From NCBI GenBank assembly GCA_010645155.1, contig CM021321.1, positions 7,612,311-7,676,310 of the forward strand: DNA of 64,000 nt, given 5' to 3'. The notes beneath the pieces are model-generated. The model ran no database searches and had not been told where the DNA came from. It saw only the letters and a list, made by a program, of their open reading frames with translations. Position 1 is the first letter of the stretch. Every line of letters starts with the position of its first letter. Shown piece by piece: positions 24,765 through 36,463 of the stretch. The position numbers and the translations under genes were made by a program. The DNA comes from Tigriopus japonicus. Taxonomy: Eukaryota; Arthropoda; Copepoda; Harpacticoida; Harpacticidae.

Positions 24765-25144
24765 CTCCCACAAATTGCGCTTCCATGGTCTCTGTGACCA
24801 AAAGTGGATGGTTCCTTGAGTCCGATGGAGCATGTTTGGGCGGCTGAGGTGGTTTGGGCTTGGCTTTGGGTCGCCTAGCGAGGGTGGATTGATCGAAAAG
24901 ATGCGAGGATATTTCGCCCACATCTCCGGCATCAAATGGGACTACTGTGTCCGGGACGGTATTCATGGAGGATTGGACCACCCCCGCAATGGGCACGTTT
25001 GCCAAATCTAAGGTATTGTGCATCTGGGTGTAAGGCTGATCGGTTGGAACAGGATTGGAAATGACTCTCATCGGATCCATTCAACCAGGGTTGAAGGCAA
25101 GAGTTCAAATTCGATCCTAACATGTAAACGAAAGCACGTGTGCC
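24765..25144 (-). CDS. 5'UTR and first coding exon, protein of unknown family
   Basis: A strong acceptor (pyrimidine tract then TTTTCAG, ending at 25145) opens an exon whose first ATG is at 25080, directly preceded in frame by TGA. A strong donor GTAAGT follows 24765. The coding part is 316 bases (105 codons plus one base): MDPMRVISNPVPTDQPYTQM at the start, an acidic and hydrophobic middle, then a lysine/proline stretch RRPKAKPKPPQPPKHAP, ending near MEAQFVG. There is no signal peptide or membrane segment, so an intracellular protein is likely. The leftover phase (1 base) fits the exon at 12962-12690, making an Ala codon at the junction. That would imply an intron of about 11.8 kb holding three mobile elements. 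The family is not recognised. Confidence 0.5.
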
Positions 25145-27336
25145 CTGAAAACGGAAAAGGAGAAAGAAAATACTATGAATGAGACGGTAAGTTCCATTGC
25201 TTTTCTTGCGCTGCGCAAAGTAGGCTTTGTCTGACAAAAAAAGATTAAAAGAAGGACGGAACAAAAATCAGAGTTGTCCCGCAACCTCTCATATATGTAC
25301 GAACACTTTCTTTTATTCTGTGAATGTTCTCCCTTAAAAAGGTTTGTACAAATTGCTGAATTGAATACAGCAAAATAAGATCAAGTAGGTTTGCAAATAA
25401 TCTCTAAAACGATTCTCAGTCTTAGTTTGCAGCTCACTCAAATGAATCACAAAAAGTTAGTTATAAAATTTTGAGCTTCTTTACCCGTTATAACATGTTT
25501 TTTAATAGGTGGGTTTCTTTCAAAAGAACTTGGTGAACAAGCTTAGTTAATCAGATATGTGTGGTCTGAATCTCTCAGAACCTGAAGTGAAACTTGCCGT
25601 GCCTTTGAAATTCGCTTTGTCTCGGAACTTTTGCTTGTTGACAATGGACCCAGTGGATCAAGAAAATGTGGACTCTGAAGAACTTGTCAACAACACAGCT
25701 CCTTTTAATATTTCGGGCGGTTATGGAACTCTTGAAAAATGGACCAGGCCTAACTTCCGGGTCTTCATCTGATCAAAGTGCATTACCAAATACTTCCTTG
25801 ATTGGTGCAATTACACAATCGACCACAACATGAGCTCATGTTGTCCTCCAATTTCCAGTGGGTCATCGACCTCTAAAAGCTTCTCTATTCACGTTTTTTG
25901 GAACGCAAGGGCCTAAAGGCTAGACACCGATTCGAACCCAATGTTTTGATCTGTTCTTTACGTGAGATGACTGATAAATAGGTTTGAACAATACTCTGTT
26001 TACATTTTGGGCACTCTAATTCATAATGAACTATATGATATATTTTAGCATATTAAAAGGCACTTTTGGGAGCACAAAAAATTTTTCATCGTTTTTTGTT
26101 GAAAATCACAAATTTTGGGCCATTGGGACTTTTTCCCAAATTGATTGATAATCTGACGAAAGATTATCAGTTTAGACAATTTTTGGCAAATTAGGTTTTT
26201 CACACCGTTATCGAATACAGCCAGTTTTTAAAATCGCCATCTTTTAAAGTGATTTTTCGCTCAATCCGAGAGGGTACTATTTATGCATTGTTTTTTCGTT
26301 CAAAATATGAAACTTAAAAACTCAAGGTCAAAAGAAATTTAACGTAAATTGTGAATTTTGCTCATGTTTTTAGAATTAACAGAGTAATGATGATCAAAAT
26401 TGAGTTGGTTAAGAATGCTATCCGGCCTTACATATGTGATTTTTTGTCATAGATCTATCACACTCCTTTCTAGCTATTTAAAAAATCACGTAATTTCCAC
26501 AGCTTTTCACATAAAGAGCCATTTCGTCCACATAAAAAATACTTTTTTGGCCTCTACAAACCACACTTTCCCGCCTTTCAATTACAGCCCTGTAGTATCC
26601 AAAAAGAAGCTACATTTAAACACAACTCAGTTGTGTTTAAAACTAAACTTCCTTCTTCCTCAACTAAACTTGGGGAAGAAGATATTAAAGGTCCTTTAGC
26701 AAGCTTTTACTGAGGTTGGCATCCCTCCCGTTATCGATTTTGTACTTTATTCTGTCCTTAATAGACAAACCCATTCGATAACAACAGGTGAACTTGACAC
26801 CAACTCTCAACCTCAAGGAAATCACAGAGGTTGAGGGCCTTTGTGTTTTCAACGATATTTACACTTAACAATCGAATTGTCTTGAGACAAATATATTTAG
26901 TGTACAAGATGGCCCAAAGAAAGCCCATAATTCATTGGGAGCTCCCCAACCTAGCCTCGAACCTCGGGTGGGAATTGTGAAAGGGGATTTCCAGCTTTTG
27001 AAGATTGTGTTGTGTGCACTGCATTTCCAATGAAATTGTGCCAAAACAGAACAGAACGAACCAGTGAGTGAGTGAGTTTCACATTGGACATACAATGGAG
27101 TGAATGGACGTCCTGAAGATTATTGATTGGAACATGCAGGATTGTGTGTGCTCTGGAAACGCAAACAGAGTTGGGGTACTTCCGTTAGGCAAGCCAATTC
27201 ATGGAACTCTCAACTACGTACATAACTTTTGAAAATGGGCTCCCACTTATCCCCTTAACTCTAACACGGATGTAGCAGCTTAGTGATGGAAAGTTTAACC
27301 TTGAATCCCAATGAGTTGCACTTGGAATATTTTAAA
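25145..27336. other. no gene supported; one long palindrome
   Basis: Probably 5' intron or upstream DNA of the minus-strand gene at 25.1 kb. A 13-bp perfect palindrome with a single central base lies at 26615-26641 (TTTAAACACAACT c AGTTGTGTTTAAA). The part at 26270-26400 shares blocks such as AATTGTGAATTTTGCTC with 39300-39400, suggesting an old dispersed repeat. Confidence 0.4.
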
Positions 27337-27858
27337 TCACTTTTCAGAACAAAGTTTCGCCCCATGAGGATGGAACGAGGGAAAGAAGAAGGCGGAAGGG
27401 AACAAACTTTTCCCTGTTCCAAATTCACTCACAATTATGTTCCATTTGGTAAAGGAAGAAAAAGTTGAGTGAATGTGCAAAAATCTAAAGAGTTTTTGAG
27501 CACATCCACGCGTAGATTGTGTCGATGACAAGATGGAACAAGAGAGGAACAACGGTTCCTTTTGTGCCAAAGAAGACTGGCAGCCATTATCTGTTTCCAA
27601 CTTTTTGATGAGATAATTTGCTTGAAGTGGAGCTAATTCTGTAGCACGCTCGTCAAAAGAGAGCAAGACATTTGCCTCGTTGATGGTGTTACCTTGGTGG
27701 ATTCCATTTACGTCGCAAAAGGATTCAAATTTGGCTTGATTGCAAAAGCTTCCTCGAATTATATTTTGATTGAATGCACTTGTTTTCCACAACTTACCAT
27801 TATAGCAGAACCAATTCACGTTTCCAGTCGCTATCATGAACAAAGTTTGAAACTGCAA
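27337..27858 (-). CDS. unrecognised long open frame (173 codons)
   Basis: This is the longest gap-free frame outside the recognised genes. It includes a cysteine-bearing segment (GSFCNQAKFESFCDVNGIHQ) and a relatively protein-like middle (NEANVLLSFDERATELAPLQ). A good donor sequence GTAAGTTG occurs inside it, just after NWFCYN, so if it is part of a gene the frame may be interrupted there. There is no known domain. Given AT-rich DNA, a frame of this length is somewhat unusual but not beyond chance. Confidence 0.22.
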   Translation of the reverse strand: MQFQTLFMIATGNVNWFCYNGKLWKTSAFNQNIIRGSFCNQAKFESFCDVNGIHQGNTINEANVLLSFDERATELAPLQANYLIKKLETDNGCQSSLAQKEPLFLSCSILSSTQSTRGCAQKLFRFLHIHSTFSSFTKWNIIVSEFGTGKSLFPSAFFFPSFHPHGAKLCSEK

Positions 27859-28055
27859 CTTGCCAAAATAGAATTCAAATCATCTTTGCCACTTAAATGT
27901 TTATTAGCTTTTTTGCAAACCAACTCCAGACATCTAAATGTTTCAGGTAGAGAATTTTGACGAAATATGACATTTTCAAGTTTGAAGTGTTGTGGTATTT
28001 TTTGGGTGGCTAAATAACATGGCAAGAGACAGAACAATGATTTTTTTGAACTCAT
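27834..28055 (-). CDS. possible small secreted cysteine-containing peptide (73 aa)
   Basis: The ATG sits in the context CCAAAATGAG, nearly the same as that of the secreted protein gene at 59093. The first 18 residues (MSSKKSLFCLLPCYLAT) resemble a signal peptide: short basic start, then a hydrophobic core. The rest has two further Cys pairs (RCLELVC and SCSFKLC) before the stop at 27834. It could be a complete small secreted peptide or the first exon of a larger protein. It has no recognised homolog and could be chance. Confidence 0.27.
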   Translation of the reverse strand: MSSKKSLFCLLPCYLATQKIPQHFKLENVIFRQNSLPETFRCLELVCKKANKHLSGKDDLNSILASCSFKLCS

Positions 28056-29497
28056 TTTGGAGAATGTGAACTAAATATATCGGTGGAACAATTTCCCCCC
28101 ACAAGTGGAGACAAGCAAAAGGGAGGTAAAAGCTCAAAGTCAATCACATATTGGTACTCATTTTACAATTGTCATCTTAAGTATGCAAAAGTATATCATC
28201 CTAACCAGAACATTAGCTTTAAGTAAAGTCACTTGAATTAACTGTCTTTTGAGATTTATACGCATATATTTCTCGACTAGGTTTAACAAACCACCCCACT
28301 GAGCACTTGCTTATCTTCTCATTTTGGCTACCCTATTGTTCCTCTGCCCTTTGGCCTAGCTGACCAACACAGATATGAGGATAAAAGTAGTGATGGAAAC
28401 AATCCAATCTTCAATCATATTCACGATAGGTTGCCCAACTAGGTCTGCCAATTAGCCTTCAGCGTCTATCATTTGTCGGTTGAATTCCATGAGGAAAAAG
28501 GCTTTCTTCTGAAGGTGAGCGCAAGTGGCACCCCTTGCTTTATTCGTCTTTGGCTCAGGGGTGCTATGTAGAAGGAACTTGCTTCTTGATTTTGCAAGAT
28601 GTTGTACTATATGAGGGGTGATGGCAAACCTAAAGCTAGCAACCTCGCGTGAGAAAGATTGAAAGATTGTTTTTTTCCATCAGTAGATCATAAAAGGGCT
28701 GGATTCCGCTAGATTTGGAATTGTTCACAACCTCTTATGTCGTTAATCGTAGATTGGAACTTTTCAATCTTTTACTTGCTGACCTTCAAAAAGTGTTAAA
28801 ATATGGCTAGAACCCGTTTTACTTTATTCAGCCCATTTGGATAAATGATTGTCCACAATCTTAGACCAGCCTTACTTTCGAATGTTTTTCTAGTCTGCGA
28901 ATACCAACTTGTTGGGAGATCAATGACAATGTTCTTGGCCATATTTCATCGATAGAACATTTAAAATTTAATTGAGGTAAAAAACAACAAAATTGCCCAT
29001 TTATGCAGAAACCTGAAATATTCAACCTTGACTTGGCCTCAAGGTTTCCTAGAATGAATGGTTTTGGATTTGTTTTCACGACGATTTTTCCCGTGAAGGG
29101 TCATTTTTGAAAACAGAGCTTTCAAGACTCCTACTTTTTCCTCCCCTCTGAAATTAGGCACAAATCGAGAATAAGGCGAGAAAAAAGAAAAAAAAACCAT
29201 ATTTATCTTAATATTTGCAATCTACTGCGTCTTTTTGAGCCTCCTACATTTTTTGTGAGATCAACGATTTCCGAGTTTCCAATTCTGTTTCTTATGAATC
29301 ACTCAGTAGAGGATCTTACGATTAACACAAAGCTACTACAAATATTGATCAAATTCACAGATACATGCTGTTTTATCCCTTCTTTTCCTCGTGACGGAAG
29401 TGAATTATAAGAAGAAAAAAATTAGGTCACAATTGACCAGGTATTTTTGTAATATTTCCGTCCATTGATCAGTAAAATCATCTCTCTCTCCAAGTAA
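28056..29497. other. no gene supported
   Basis: Only short frames are found, none with motifs. Sequence composition is mixed to AT-rich. Confidence 0.45.
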
Positions 29498-29883
29498 CAT
29501 TCTCGCAGACCTGTGATGTAATTGTAATTAATATTACAATTACGTAATTTTAATTAATATTACGATTACGTAATTGTAATTACAATTATGAAATTGCAAT
29601 TACATTTCCAAGTAATTGTACTTGTAAATGATTACATTTGAGATCAAAGTAATTGTAATTAATTACATTTCAACCACTACTACTTGACACTTTTCAATTA
29701 CAAATTAAAATTACATTTTCATCTAAATAAGAAGTACAAGGATTAAGCATGCTAGAGCTTTTCCCCGCCTTTCCACATAAAAATTGATTCACCCAAAATT
29801 CAAATTTAGATGCTCTTTCCATATTTTGCACTTAATATGAACGGAATTCCAGTTGGGTTTGAAAAATAATGTAAATGAATGGA

Positions 29884-30108
29884 ATTCGTGGTGTTGTGGT
29901 TAGCGCAGTTTCCTTTAGTGAGAGAGTTAGTAAGAATCCCAGGTTCAATAGGACATGTATAAGGTTGCTTCAAGTGAGCGTTTTAAATCATTCCGCGGGC
30001 GGCAAAACAGGGCCGTTGGCTGTGCTGAGCTGCTCAGCCCATTTTGGCGAATCCAAGTTTTTCCCATTTTAACGTGCATTTGATGATTCTAGGTCCCTGG
30101 AAACGATC
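29884..30108 (+). repeat. SINE-like unit, left copy (tRNA-like head)
   Basis: The head GGTGTTGTGGTTAGCGCAG resembles the A box of an RNA polymerase III promoter, and CCAGGTTCAATAGG about 45 bases later resembles a B box, as in tRNA-derived SINEs. The last 157 bases (29952-30108) match the reverse complement of 30443-30599 with about nine differences. Upstream of that the match continues more weakly, through GTTTCC and TAGCG blocks. Confidence 0.5.
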
Positions 30109-30442
30109 TTAATTTTACGTTTTGATCCCTCTGCTTTCACTTGGTTGAAAATATGCCCAATTTGTTTGCTTGAAAATGATACAGAAAAGATTAGATCTTA
30201 ACAGAAAGAAGCGTTAAAAAATATTGCATTTCTCTATATGTTAAGTATTTTGAAATATTGAAATGATTCTTTGGAACCCACTGAATAAATCCGCATCTTA
30301 ATATTAGTGTTTGGATCAATGTTAAGTCCTATTTTTGCAATAGCACAAGGCCTGCTTACTTGCTTTTAAATCAATCACCCTAATATTATTTTTTGCATAT
30401 TATTGACCCAATTCCAGCCAAGGTATCCTTAAGTGAAATACC

Positions 30443-30670
30443 GATCGTTTCCAAGGACCTAGAATCATCAAATGCTCGTCAAAATGGGAAAAACTTGGAT
30501 TCGCCAAAATGGGCTGAGCAACTCAGCACAGCCAACGGCCTTGTTTTGCCGCCCGCGGAATGATTTAAAACGCTCACTTGGAGCAACCTTGTGCATGTCT
30601 AATTCTCCACCCCAACCTCTCACAGGGAAACTTTTAGACGCTATTCCACACCCACAGACGGAGAACCAAT
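30443..30670 (-). repeat. SINE-like unit, right inverted copy
   Basis: This is the inverted partner of 29884-30108. The core 30443-30599 is about 94 percent identical, while the tRNA-like head is much more decayed. Just beyond, at 30709-30760 on the plus strand, a second tRNA-like stretch (TGGTGTAATGGCTGG and GGATCAAACC) may be another pol III promoter relic. Confidence 0.5.
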
Positions 30671-30856
30671 GTGATATCGGACAATAGACTACGTATCGAA
30701 ATAACTGGATGGTGTAATGGCTGGCTTCACTGGCCGGGCGAGGATCAAACCTCCAACCCTAGCACCCACAATTAAAAAAATTAATTACTTTTTGAAAGTA
30801 ATTATAATTTCAATTAATTACATTTGAAAAGTAATTGACACAGGTCTGCATTATTG

Positions 30857-33516
30857 GAGTATGTGCTATTAAAAAAGCGGTTTTAGAGTATCACAAAACA
30901 ATACTTTCAACAAAAAGGAGCAATGACAATAAAGTGGGCGATCAAGATAGAGTAATTGTAAACATAAGTGGTTAAGGGCCGCTTTGGTCCGTAAACAAAA
31001 AATAATATTGGACTCAGTACCTGGCAGTTCTTTTGTTGCACAAGGTTTGAACAATTTCACTAGCAATTTTTCACTCCAATGATCGATTTGGTTTTTTTCA
31101 GGTTTGCAAGACTCTTTCTGTTCGCCTAAGCGTAACTTCATGCTCTCAACATGAATTTTATATGGACCTTGCAACATTCCTCACACAATAGCCTTTCTTT
31201 CAGTGAGTGTGCCACCCCAATCTTGAAATAGAATGCTTTCGTCCGAGTGCACTTTCTTAACAGCAACAAACAGCAATTAGGGTCAAAAATCGTCCCAGGT
31301 TTCCCCATGTCTCCAGATTGGATATTGAGCGCTAGAACGGTGAGAAAAGTGTCAAGATTGTACCAATTTGGGGAAGGAGGAAAGAGAAAGAGCGGACCAA
31401 TCTGAGGATACGTATTTGACCATACAATAGGGTGAACGGACCATGGTGTGAGCTCATGTGCTCTAAGGAGTGAGAAATTTCTTGCTGACCCATATTTGCT
31501 CCCTCCAAGTTGTCCTCTTTTTCACCTCAATGAAATTTAAGAGTTCGTCCACGTTGCTTCGCACAAAAGCTTGCTGTCGTATTTGAGTGGGAGGTTACAA
31601 ACTTCGAGTGTTCCAATTTTTGCCCTTATAATGCATGTCTTGTCTGGGCAATCCTCAATAGGGCCAGTAAGTTACTTAAAGGTTGGGACTAAATGGAACG
31701 ACAAAGAGTGTCGTTTCAAAAGGTTGGCGTTTTTTGAACCAACTTCACCTTACATGGCCATTGAGATTCCATAGTTTGGCAAGTTTGGCCGAGTTCCAAT
31801 GGAAAAGGTCGTGCATATGGCATTCTTGAATGGTTCGGAGCTATTTGAATGAAGGAACATATCTCTTATTGAATGTGCTGAGGTTGCCGTTTCCACAACG
31901 GATCCAAAGAAATCCAAGGTCCTCAGAATGAAAGACCAGCTTGCATTTAGGTGGTAAATTTTCAGCCTTTTGGGTGCAAGGATCAGAGCTGTTAGTAAGA
32001 AAGGATCTAGCAACTGTGGTCCATAAACTTATGAACGGGTGTTGATCTAGCTCTAGCAAAACTCTGATCCATGAGAATATTGCAAAAGTTTTCTGGCCAA
32101 GGTCGAGCACCTCTCTGAATACAAAATTCCATTCCTTCACACGTTCTTAGATCCACTCAACAAGCATCAAAATTGTTGCGACAAAGGCCATGACAAACAC
32201 ACAGTACACAAACGGTTTTTGTGTGAGGTCAAAGATAAATCAGTACTTCTTTATTCTTATCCTAGCCAATCTCTAGGGCTCAAAGATCCAATTTGACCCT
32301 ACTTAAGTGTGACCAACATCTGCTGACTGAACTTGGCCTTGAATATGAATGAGCATCTGCAATGGCTCAAGAACACTTTTCTACTACAAAAAGGTGCAAA
32401 ACCGTTTTGAACGTAGAGGTTGGACAGAATTGACGTGAAATTGATCAAGACATGCGCAGGAAACAAAAAATGACATGATTCATGATTGTTCAGGAGTCTT
32501 TTGTGACGGATCTTGGCTGACAAAATTGTTGACAATTGATTGGGTGGTGTTGGTGCCAAGTGTTGTTATTCAATATTCATGACCGATAGAACGACCTTGA
32601 TGATCATGCTCAACCTCTGCAGTGACCTCCAAAGGCATAACTAACAACATCTCCATAGAGAGGGAAATACTGAAGAGTACAAGGCAGTAAAATGGTGCAA
32701 AATAGCCAACAACACCTTTGGCAGCAAGCGAGTTCCATCATCGATGAATTTCCTGTCAACCCTCGAGAGTTGGGATTTGGGAAGTAATCCATTATCAGGT
32801 AGGGGCCTTATCACTCGTGTATTAGCTTTTCATGCAAGATTAATCTTCTTCGAGGCCTTCAGGAGGGATGAAAAACACACCGAGAAAAAAAGAAGGTAGA
32901 CGCTGTCGTCGACCTTTTTCCGATGTTTATTGCTTACCTAGCTCTTGCTGCCTTAGTTAGAGACACAAAGTAACATAATACTTTTCCAGTATTCATGAAT
33001 GGAGGACCACTTAAAGAAAAGGCATTGGCGATTGCGTGTCAATTCAGACAAAAAGGTACGATTCTTTGTGGTGAATGCTTACTGTTAAGAAACCTTTAAA
33101 ACCTTGATTGAGAAAAGACACCTCCAGTGGAGGTGAATAAAACCATTAAATTGGAAGAAAAAGCGAATAAGAGCCAATTAATACGCAGATAAAGACCAAT
33201 AAGATTATAAAGAGGGCAAACAAAGTCAAATCAAATCATGCATTGGAGAGAAAAGTCAAATAGAACTACAAATTGGGCCAAACATACGAAGAAAAATTGC
33301 CACTTGGAGGCAAGTACATGGAAAGCTTAGATTTCATCCAAATATTCTTCATGACATTTGAATCGACATTTTTACAGTAAGTTTAGATCACCTAGTCAAT
33401 ATGTTTTTTTTCTTGCCACAATATGAAGGGGCATATCAAAAGTGAATTCGTCTCAAATCTCTTGATTTGACGCTTTGAACACGTGAAATAAATGTTTGAA
33501 CAGTTGTCATAAAATT
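30857..33516. other. no gene supported
   Basis: Frames at 31750-32140 and 32299-32559 (minus) have no motif, good start context or splice boundary. No repeat was identified. Confidence 0.45.
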
Positions 33517-33524
33517 ACTCTAAA

Positions 33525-33888
33525 CAGAGTTGGTAAGCGGATGAATGGAATCCCAGGACGGGATTTTCTTACTCAAAAACTATATTTTCTATAATTTTCC
33601 AAAAAATGACTTATTTTACGGAATTACAGGACAGGATTTTCTATTATTTCCAAAAAAGTGATTTTTACTTACGGAATTACAGGACAGGATTTTTTAAAGT
33701 TTAATGCTGTCAAGAAGTTGAAATGGCAAAAATGATAACATCTGTTTTTAATCACTGGACCTATTTGGACACAAATCAAAATTACGATATTTATACCCTA
33801 ATATAAAAGTCGGAATTCCTGGTCTATTCGGTCCCCGGGGTCCCTGGGACGGGATTTTCTTCGACGGGACGGAATGAAACCATCCCTA
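33525..33888. mobile_element. hAT-like MITE with exact 8-bp target duplication
   Basis: A 364-bp element is flanked by exact ACTCTAAA repeats (33517-33524 and 33889-33896). The left end reads CAGAGTTGG and the right end, on the minus strand, TAGGGATGG, conforming to YAGRG-TGG. Subterminal GACGGGATTTTC blocks occur near both ends and once more inside. There is no coding capacity. A diverged relative is at 5284-5622. Confidence 0.88.
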
Positions 33889-33896
33889 ACTCTAAA

Positions 33897-36334
33897 AGGC
33901 ACAATTATTTGAAGCAAAAAGTTGCTCAATTACGTTGTGTCCAAGCCTATCAACACTCGGACACTCGCCACAACTGACTTTTTTGGGATGAAGGTGCCCT
34001 ACCAATAGACCTGGTAGTGTGGAGAGATAGTCGCAAGATTGATTGATCTGTGCTGACAATAAAGCTAGGCACAAGCAAGGCCTCCTAAGGTCCAAAGACT
34101 GCAAGGTCAGGGTAAGGATACATTCTCTTCTCTGCTCACTTTGGTTCCGGGTTAGTTTCATTGTGCGTCATGTCGTCTACAACGTGAACAACATGCGTTA
34201 AACCAATGGGTGTGCTGTGCTCGTATAGGAAAATCCGGTCGGTCGAGTGAAGCGATCCCAGAGCGTAAACTGAGATCGATATCGCTCGTCAGAGTCATAA
34301 GTATTCAGAACAAACCCCACTCTATCTCACTATGTCATCATCATCCTCATCTCCAAAAGAATTCCCCTCCTTTTCCTCCTTCTCAATAATCAGGATTCTC
34401 CATCCCACGCCAGTTCCACCGTTCCACCCTCGGTTCAACCTATGCCACCCCCTTGGAACTTTACCCACTTCGCCAGAAAGAAAAGGGAAAAGACCAACAC
34501 CAGCCAATCCGTCCGTAATATTGCCATTTCTGTGTGGACTTCCGCCTTCTGGGCTTGGCAAGCCAAAGTGTTTTGGTTCCAAAAAAAGGATCCTTTTTCG
34601 ATGTGCGTTCCTCTCGTCGCTACTTGAAGACAAGAAAAGGCTTATCTTAACTGTTCTCTCTCTCTCTTTCTCACATGCACACTAGCTTCCGGTTCCTGGT
34701 AGCGTATTTTGCTACATAGTACACCGTAGCTGAAACCAGACCCCTAAAGGGTGATGTGTTCCAAACTTGGCCTAGACCGGTCTTGAGAGCCGAAAATATA
34801 TGTGAATGGCATTTTGCTTCGACCACGGGCACTCTATTGTGAACCATGTTCCTTGGTTCATGCGTGGTTAGTCTGGGATTTTCTCAACTTACCTTCTACT
34901 GTGCGTATAACGGAAGGGAATTCAAGTGTCTCTTTGGCAAATTCAGAACCGAGAAGGAGGTATTAACAACCGATTGGCCTCAGTCTTGGTTTTAAATAGG
35001 CCAAATCTTTGGGATAAGTTCACTTTCTCACTCGAGACCATTACTTGGTCTTCCTTTCCTCTTTCAGATTAGGAAGCATTGTGGCCTGGCCTTTAGGTCT
35101 TATTTTTCTAGTATGATCTAGCCTTTGGTTCGAAAAGGCTTGTTTGTTGGGGGGAAGAGGGAAGAAAAAGAAGAAATTGGGGTTGTTTTCTCGCCCACAG
35201 GAAGTGACAATGGAGGGCTAGCCATGAAGTCAACTCAAGAAGCTCACCAGATAGATATGAAGAGAAATGGACAGAGCGTAATTGTTGGCACCCAAGACTG
35301 TGACCAAAAAGTGTAGCTTTTTGGCCCATAAAAACCTCTTTGGGAAGACAGGCGTTACATGGAACCCCTCCATGTTTCCCATGTTCCCACATCGCTTTCT
35401 TCAGGGGCAGTTATTACTGGTAAAAGTTTGACCAAATAGAGTAATAAGTTAGTTTTGGTCATTGGGCAAAAAAGGTTCTTAGAAATTGGGCTTGGAGAGA
35501 ATAGATCTGGTATAATAAATCGAGTGTTTTCGAAAAAGGGGTCAAAGGTTGAACGTTTGATTCATCCAATGAATAAGGTTTCCACTTTGAATACCAAATC
35601 TGGCACAATTTTTGCCGTCCCCAAAGATTTAAGACATTTAAATCGATTGCTACCCCTCTCGAGTCATCAATTGAACGCATCGCATTTGATTTAATGTAAA
35701 CCATTCAAAGCCATTCAAATCTCCCCCTTCAAGACATTCGGGGTTGTAAAATTCATGCTTGATTTGAACCATTTCAATTTTATGTCTTGGATGGGATTGC
35801 GATTTGATGCCAGCACACTCACCATTTGGGGTATTTTGCATTTTTACTCCGATGTCATAGAAGAGGCAATACTCAAAGCCCGACTGAAGGCAGTTTTCAT
35901 GGACGAATATGTAGTTCATCTTCATGAGAACAATGCCATGACTGAGAAAATCAATGACTTCGTTCCCATAGCCCCGGCCAAGTATTGTACAAATTTTCTT
36001 GGGAACTATGAGTTAGTCGCCGTAACTCACGAGTAAAATGTAGTGATAGACCAAAAATAATTTCGGTTTCGGTTACTCTCATCAACACCGAAAGTTGACA
36101 AGAACGATACAATGGGCTTTTTCAAGTAAATGTAAACATTGCTGCCGCTTAACAAGGGTTCATAATGCTTCCGCCTTGCTTGGTTGAGAGTCAGCTGTCG
36201 CCAGCCCGAGTTCCACCAACATCCGGATGCGGGCATCCATTGGCTGATTAAGCATCATTTTTGGACTCGAGGTGGTTAGGTGGTTCAAACAATTACCCAA
36301 ACAATTTCTGTCCCACGAAGTTGAAGGTTTCGAG
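33897..36334. other. no gene supported
   Basis: The overlapping frames at 34322-34685 come from a low-complexity TCATCATC and CT-rich start and show no domain. Other frames are short. Confidence 0.45.
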
Positions 36335-36463
36335 CAAGAAGCACTGAATTTCTGGAGTGGGAGGCTAACGGTTAGAATTATGATTTCCAGAAGGATTCAT
36401 TCAATTGCGTTCTTCTGCAAACGAGACCTGGCTTCCATTCAGGAGACTGCAAATTTCAATTTT
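36335..36463 (+). mobile_element. 450-bp foldback element, copy C (cut by the gap)
   Basis: The first 129 bases of the element, starting CAAGAAGCAC, align with the left arm of the copy at 54252-54701, including the GGAGTGGGAGGCTA and TTATGATTTCCAG blocks. The rest lies in the N gap, which is large enough (826 bases) to contain it. The bases before it, TTTCGAG, would be its target site. Confidence 0.8.

Larger units (their letters stand above)
29506..30848. mobile_element. 1343-bp hAT-like non-autonomous element
   Basis: Terminal inverted repeats CAGACCTGTG (29506) and its complement ending at 30848 enclose the element, with subterminal arrays of TAATTGTAATTA-like words (about 29517-29690 and 30770-30840), a pattern familiar from hAT elements. 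The flanks show an 8-bp duplication with two mismatches: CATTCTCG (29498-29505) and CATTATTG (30849-30856). No transposase frame is present. Inside lie two inverted SINE-like units, described separately. Confidence 0.75.

Noticed and set aside
29875..29970. A functional tRNA gene
   Set aside because: A-box- and B-box-like parts exist, but no acceptor stem pairs and it is part of an inverted repeat inside a transposon; read as SINE-like instead.
34322..34685. Serine-rich 117-codon plus frame and its minus-strand mirror
   Set aside because: Both arise from TCATCATC and CT-rich low-complexity DNA; no domain, splice site or start context supports either.
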